In this document: positions 61,577-64,000 of the stretch, piece by piece | Layout of the letters: every line of letters starts with the position of its first letter | How positions within the stretch are numbered: position 1 is the stretch's first letter | Assembly (NCBI GenBank): GCA_022402535.1 | Contig: JAKRSD010000020.1 | Span: 347,341-411,340, forward strand | DNA: 64,000 bases | Source: Flavobacteriales bacterium | GTDB taxonomy: Bacteria; Bacteroidota; Bacteroidia; CAIKAF01 | Direction: 5' to 3' | Notes under the pieces: model-generated | Seen by the model: the letters and a program-made list of their open reading frames with translations, nothing else | The model's database searches: none | Told to the model about the DNA's origin: nothing | Program-made: the position numbers and the translations under genes

Positions 61577-62923
61577 ATGGCTTGTGCAGATTGTTCAAAC
61601 GGAAGAGGCAATACAAGCGCATTACCGGCAGGATGTAAAAACCACGGTACATGCGGCACGGGCGGTTGTAACAAACTCAATGTTTTTGATTGGCTTGCCG
61701 GCATGGAGCCCGCAGCGGGAACTATTCCCTGCGATTGGGTAGAAATCCGGTTTAAAAATACCCGAAAAGAATTTTTTCGAAATACCGAAAACCTTCAGCT
61801 GGTGCAGGGCGATGCCGTGGCCGTGGAAGGAAACCCAGGGCATGATATCGGGATTGTTTCCCTAACGGGAGAACTGGTGCGCGTGCAGATGAAGAAAAAT
61901 GGCGTGGTGCCTTCGGATGGCGGAAAAAAGATTTTTCGCAAAGCAAAGCCAAACGACATTGAGCGGTGGCAGGCCGCCATGGAACAGGAAAAGTCGGCAA
62001 TGATTGTATCGCGCCGTCATGCCCTAAACCTAAATTTAGACATGAAAATCAGCGACGTAGAATACCAGGGCGATGGCACCAAAGCCACGTTTTACTACAT
62101 CGCGGACAACCGCGTAGATTTTCGGGAACTGATTAAATTACTGGCGCGCGACTTAAAAGTACGTATAGAAATGAGGCAGATCGGTGCCCGCCAAGAGGCC
62201 GGAAGACTGGGCGGAATCGGAGCCTGCGGAAGAGAACTCTGCTGCGCCTCGTGGCTCAAAGACTTCAGAACCGTAACCACAACAGCAGCCCGTTATCAAC
62301 AGCTCAGCATTAACCCCCAAAAATTGGCAGGACAATGCGGAAAACTGAAGTGTTGTCTGAATTATGAACTCGAAAGCTATATGGACGCGCTTAAATCTTT
62401 TCCATCTTCTAATCAGATGTTGCGCACCATGGAAGGCAACGGGGTTCACATTAAAACAGACATATTCAACGGGTTTATGTACTATGCCTACGAAGGATAT
62501 GAAAACAAATTACACCGGCTTACTCCCGATCAGGTTCGGGAAATCATGGAACTTAACCGTGAAGGAAAACTGGCGGAAAAATTAAGCGACGGCAATCCGG
62601 AGCCTACCCTTCGCGAATCGAGAAGAGCGGTTACAGAACTTGACTTTAAAGACGCCGCGGGCGAAGATAACATCAACCGTTTTGACCGAAAAAAAGGCTC
62701 CAGGGGAAAAGAAGGACAAAGAAGAAACAAGCCGAAAAACGATAACCGTCCGCAGCAACAGGCCAAGAGTAGTGAAGGGCGTCCGCAAAGTCAAGCTAAC
62801 CGTGCCGAATCCTCTCCCAAAAGAGAAGGTCAACCCGGGGCGGAGTCCCGAAAAAAGCCGGTTAAAAAATTTAATAAAAATCCCAACCGCGGAAAAGATT
62901 CTCCGCCTAAAGACGTTAACTAG
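61577..62923 (+). CDS. ricT: RicT/PSP1 family iron-sulfur complex protein
   Basis: 448 aa. The N-terminus is Cys-rich (Cys3, Cys6, Cys20, Cys26, Cys31), as is usual in Bacteroidota. The PSP1 core carries GACGRELCCASWL and QCGKLKCCLNYE, and DNRVDFRELIKLLARDLKVRIEMRQIG before it. In Bacillus the RicT/RicF/RicA complex binds Fe-S clusters and supports RNase Y-dependent RNA processing; the role in Bacteroidota is not established. From about residue 350 the protein ends in a low-complexity Lys/Arg/Gln/Pro-rich tail that could bind RNA. gldH starts 8 bases after its stop, and the PBP gene follows, an order that is frequent in the phylum as far as I know. Confidence 0.88.
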   Translation: MACADCSNGRGNTSALPAGCKNHGTCGTGGCNKLNVFDWLAGMEPAAGTIPCDWVEIRFKNTRKEFFRNTENLQLVQGDAVAVEGNPGHDIGIVSLTGELVRVQMKKNGVVPSDGGKKIFRKAKPNDIERWQAAMEQEKSAMIVSRRHALNLNLDMKISDVEYQGDGTKATFYYIADNRVDFRELIKLLARDLKVRIEMRQIGARQEAGRLGGIGACGRELCCASWLKDFRTVTTTAARYQQLSINPQKLAGQCGKLKCCLNYELESYMDALKSFPSSNQMLRTMEGNGVHIKTDIFNGFMYYAYEGYENKLHRLTPDQVREIMELNREGKLAEKLSDGNPEPTLRESRRAVTELDFKDAAGEDNINRFDRKKGSRGKEGQRRNKPKNDNRPQQQAKSSEGRPQSQANRAESSPKREGQPGAESRKKPVKKFNKNPNRGKDSPPKDVN

Positions 62924-62931
62924 GCTACTTT

Positions 62932-63423
62932 ATGAAACGGGAAGTTTTTAACGGGTTATTGTTGTGCGTTATGTTTCTTGTTGCAGGATGCGACAAAAAC
63001 AGGGTATATGAAGAATTTAGGGATATAAAAGAGTACACTTGGAATCAGCAGGATACCCTGGCTTTTCTGCCCGAAATTTCAGATACCGGTCAAGCTTACA
63101 ATTTGGTGTTGCACGTACGTAACGGTGAAAATTATCCGTATAGAAACTTGTACCTCTTTTTGCATACCGGTTATCCGGACGGTAGGTTTTCTGATGACAC
63201 CCTGGAGGTGAATTTTTATCAGGAAGATGGAACGCCTCTGGGAAAATGCTCTGGAGATATCTGTAACAATACCTTTTTGTTGGCCGAACAGGTTAAATTT
63301 GATCAGGCTGGAAAATATTCGTTTAATTTTACCCATATCATGCGTACCGAAAACAATACGCTTCCCTACATCATGAACCTGGGTTTTCGTATTGAAAAGG
63401 CGCAGAAGGCTCAATCCCTCTAA
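62932..63423 (+). CDS. gldH: gliding motility lipoprotein GldH
   Basis: 163 aa. A signal peptide with a lipobox (FLVAGC, Cys20) is followed by the GldH body: YEEFRDIKEYTWNQQDTLAF, VRNGENYPYRNLYLFLHTGYPDGRF, DDTLEVNFYQEDGTPLGKCSGDI and the C-terminal strand YIMNLGFRIE. In Flavobacterium GldH is needed for gliding; homologues occur in non-gliding Bacteroidota, so it does not prove motility. It sits between ricT (8-base gap) and the class A PBP gene (5-base gap), so it probably shares their transcript. Confidence 0.9.
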   Translation: MKREVFNGLLLCVMFLVAGCDKNRVYEEFRDIKEYTWNQQDTLAFLPEISDTGQAYNLVLHVRNGENYPYRNLYLFLHTGYPDGRFSDDTLEVNFYQEDGTPLGKCSGDICNNTFLLAEQVKFDQAGKYSFNFTHIMRTENNTLPYIMNLGFRIEKAQKAQSL

Positions 63424-63428
63424 AACGT

Positions 63429-64000
63429 ATGGCAAAAAAATCCTCTGGAAAAACACTAAATAAATGGGCCTGGATTTTAGGGTTCAGTCCGCTTATCGGA
63501 CTTTTAGGCATGTTATTTCTTGCCGCAGTGGGGGCATTTGGCAAACTTCCTTCTTTTGAAGAACTTGAAAATCCCAGCAGCAATCAGGCGTCCATTATTT
63601 ATAGTGCAGATGGTAAGGTGTTGGGAAAATACTATATCCAAAACCGTACTAATGTAAAGTATGCAGACATCAGCCCTTCGTTAATTGATGCATTAATTGC
63701 CACAGAAGATGAACGGTTTTACTCACATTCAGGGATTGACGGAAAAGCCATATTAAGGGCTATTTTTTCCGGGGGAGGACAAGGAGGCGGAAGTACAGTA
63801 ACCCAACAATTGGCAAAAATCTTGTTTCACGGACAGGAAAGAACGGGCGGAAAAATAAGCCGTGTACTCCAAAAGTTTAAAGAATGGGTAATCAGTGCCA
63901 AGCTCGAAAGAAATTACACGAAACACGAAATTCTGACCATGTATCTCAACATGGCGGATTTTGGTCATGAAATATTTGGCGTTCAGACGGCGGCCAAAAT
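63429..64000 (+). CDS. class A penicillin-binding protein (glycosyltransferase domain), 3' truncated by the window
   Basis: The first 190 codons are present. An N-terminal cytosolic tail and membrane helix (FSPLIGLLGMLFLAAVGAFG) precede the GT51 transglycosylase domain: TEDERFYSHSGID with the catalytic Glu, GGSTVTQQLAK, then KLERNYTKHEILTMYLNMADFG. The transpeptidase domain lies beyond the window. The enzyme polymerises lipid II into glycan strands and cross-links them. It begins 5 bases after gldH, so cell-wall synthesis and the envelope lipoprotein are co-expressed. Whether it is PBP1A or a PBP1C-like protein cannot be settled from the part visible, though the motifs favour 1A. Confidence 0.9.
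   Translation, partial: MAKKSSGKTLNKWAWILGFSPLIGLLGMLFLAAVGAFGKLPSFEELENPSSNQASIIYSADGKVLGKYYIQNRTNVKYADISPSLIDALIATEDERFYSHSGIDGKAILRAIFSGGGQGGGSTVTQQLAKILFHGQERTGGKISRVLQKFKEWVISAKLERNYTKHEILTMYLNMADFGHEIFGVQTAAK

Noticed and set aside
1-64000. tRNA, rRNA and insertion-sequence genes
   Set aside because: I looked for clover-leaf ends, CCA-like tails, rRNA segments and transposase motifs and found none; a dedicated scan (tRNAscan, Infernal, ISfinder) could still find short ones.

Overview
The window is a gene-dense stretch of a Bacteroidota chromosome. The support is a gldH-type gliding lipoprotein, two proteins ending in type IX secretion (T9SS) C-terminal sorting domains, a RicT/PSP1 protein with the Cys-rich N-terminus usual in this phylum, many secreted proteins ending their signal peptide in an AQ-type site, and promoters of the TAnnTTTG (-7) / TTG (-33) type instead of sigma70 boxes. 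I cannot assign it below phylum. No rRNA, tRNA, CRISPR array or insertion sequence was recognised.

Layout. 1-2.2 kb: the 3' end of a T9SS-exported lamin-tail protein, then a VTC-type polyphosphate polymerase-like protein overlapping a DUF4956 membrane protein. 2.2-4.7 kb (minus): a translationally coupled ABC ATPase, permease and LolA-like operon. 4.8-8.4 kb: a DbpA-like DEAD-box helicase, then four small exported proteins, two of them tandem paralogues. 8.4-13.2 kb: housekeeping genes pgk, holB and dnaG. 13.3-16.7 kb: three nucleotide-sugar enzymes (WbpB-like oxidoreductase, TviB/WbpO-like UDP-HexNAc 6-dehydrogenase, RmlB). 16.8-20.3 kb (minus): outer-membrane-like protein, fabD, a lipoprotein and a DUF4403 lipoprotein. 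20.4-23.3 kb: a DprE1-like FAD oxidoreductase followed by an AftB-like GT-C glycosyltransferase. 23.3-27.1 kb: recJ, then a thioredoxin / small DUF / MaoC-like operon.

27.1-35.7 kb is an accessory island, all on the minus strand and mostly AT-rich. It holds a 1258-aa Eco57I-type adenine methyltransferase with an N-terminal PD-(D/E)XK-like nuclease motif, an overlapping GHKL (MORC/HSP90-like) ATPase with a C-terminal PD-(D/E)XK-like motif, a Schlafen/AlbA_2-type regulator, a stand-alone small PD-(D/E)XK-like protein and a two-helix membrane protein. This is the best candidate for a defence system in the window.

35.9-46.8 kb: polyprenyl diphosphate synthase, a large AsmA-like protein, a PrsW-type intramembrane protease, bifunctional malic enzyme/phosphotransacetylase, a VAT-1-like quinone reductase, a zinc-ribbon membrane protein, and a radical SAM/SPASM gene overlapping a Vsr-like nuclease gene. 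46.9-51.7 kb: a Rieske protein, a propeller-type LytS-like sensor kinase with its LytTR regulator, and a convergent NarL-type regulator. 51.7-56.8 kb: two secreted unknowns, two tandem short ssb genes, and an orphan C5 cytosine methyltransferase. 56.8-64 kb: penicillin acylase family protein, a P-domain/CotH/PKD T9SS protein, ricT, gldH and the start of a class A penicillin-binding protein.

Points that stand out: the DprE1-like/AftB-like pair, which suggests a polyprenyl-phosphate-furanose glycosylation route; the methyltransferase-nuclease/GHKL-nuclease operon with a composition break inside the methyltransferase; the Vsr-like protein lacking zinc ligands and lying far from its possible partner methyltransferase; tandem ssb genes without acidic tails; and several genes whose -7 box lies only 4-6 nt before ATG, predicting leaderless mRNAs.
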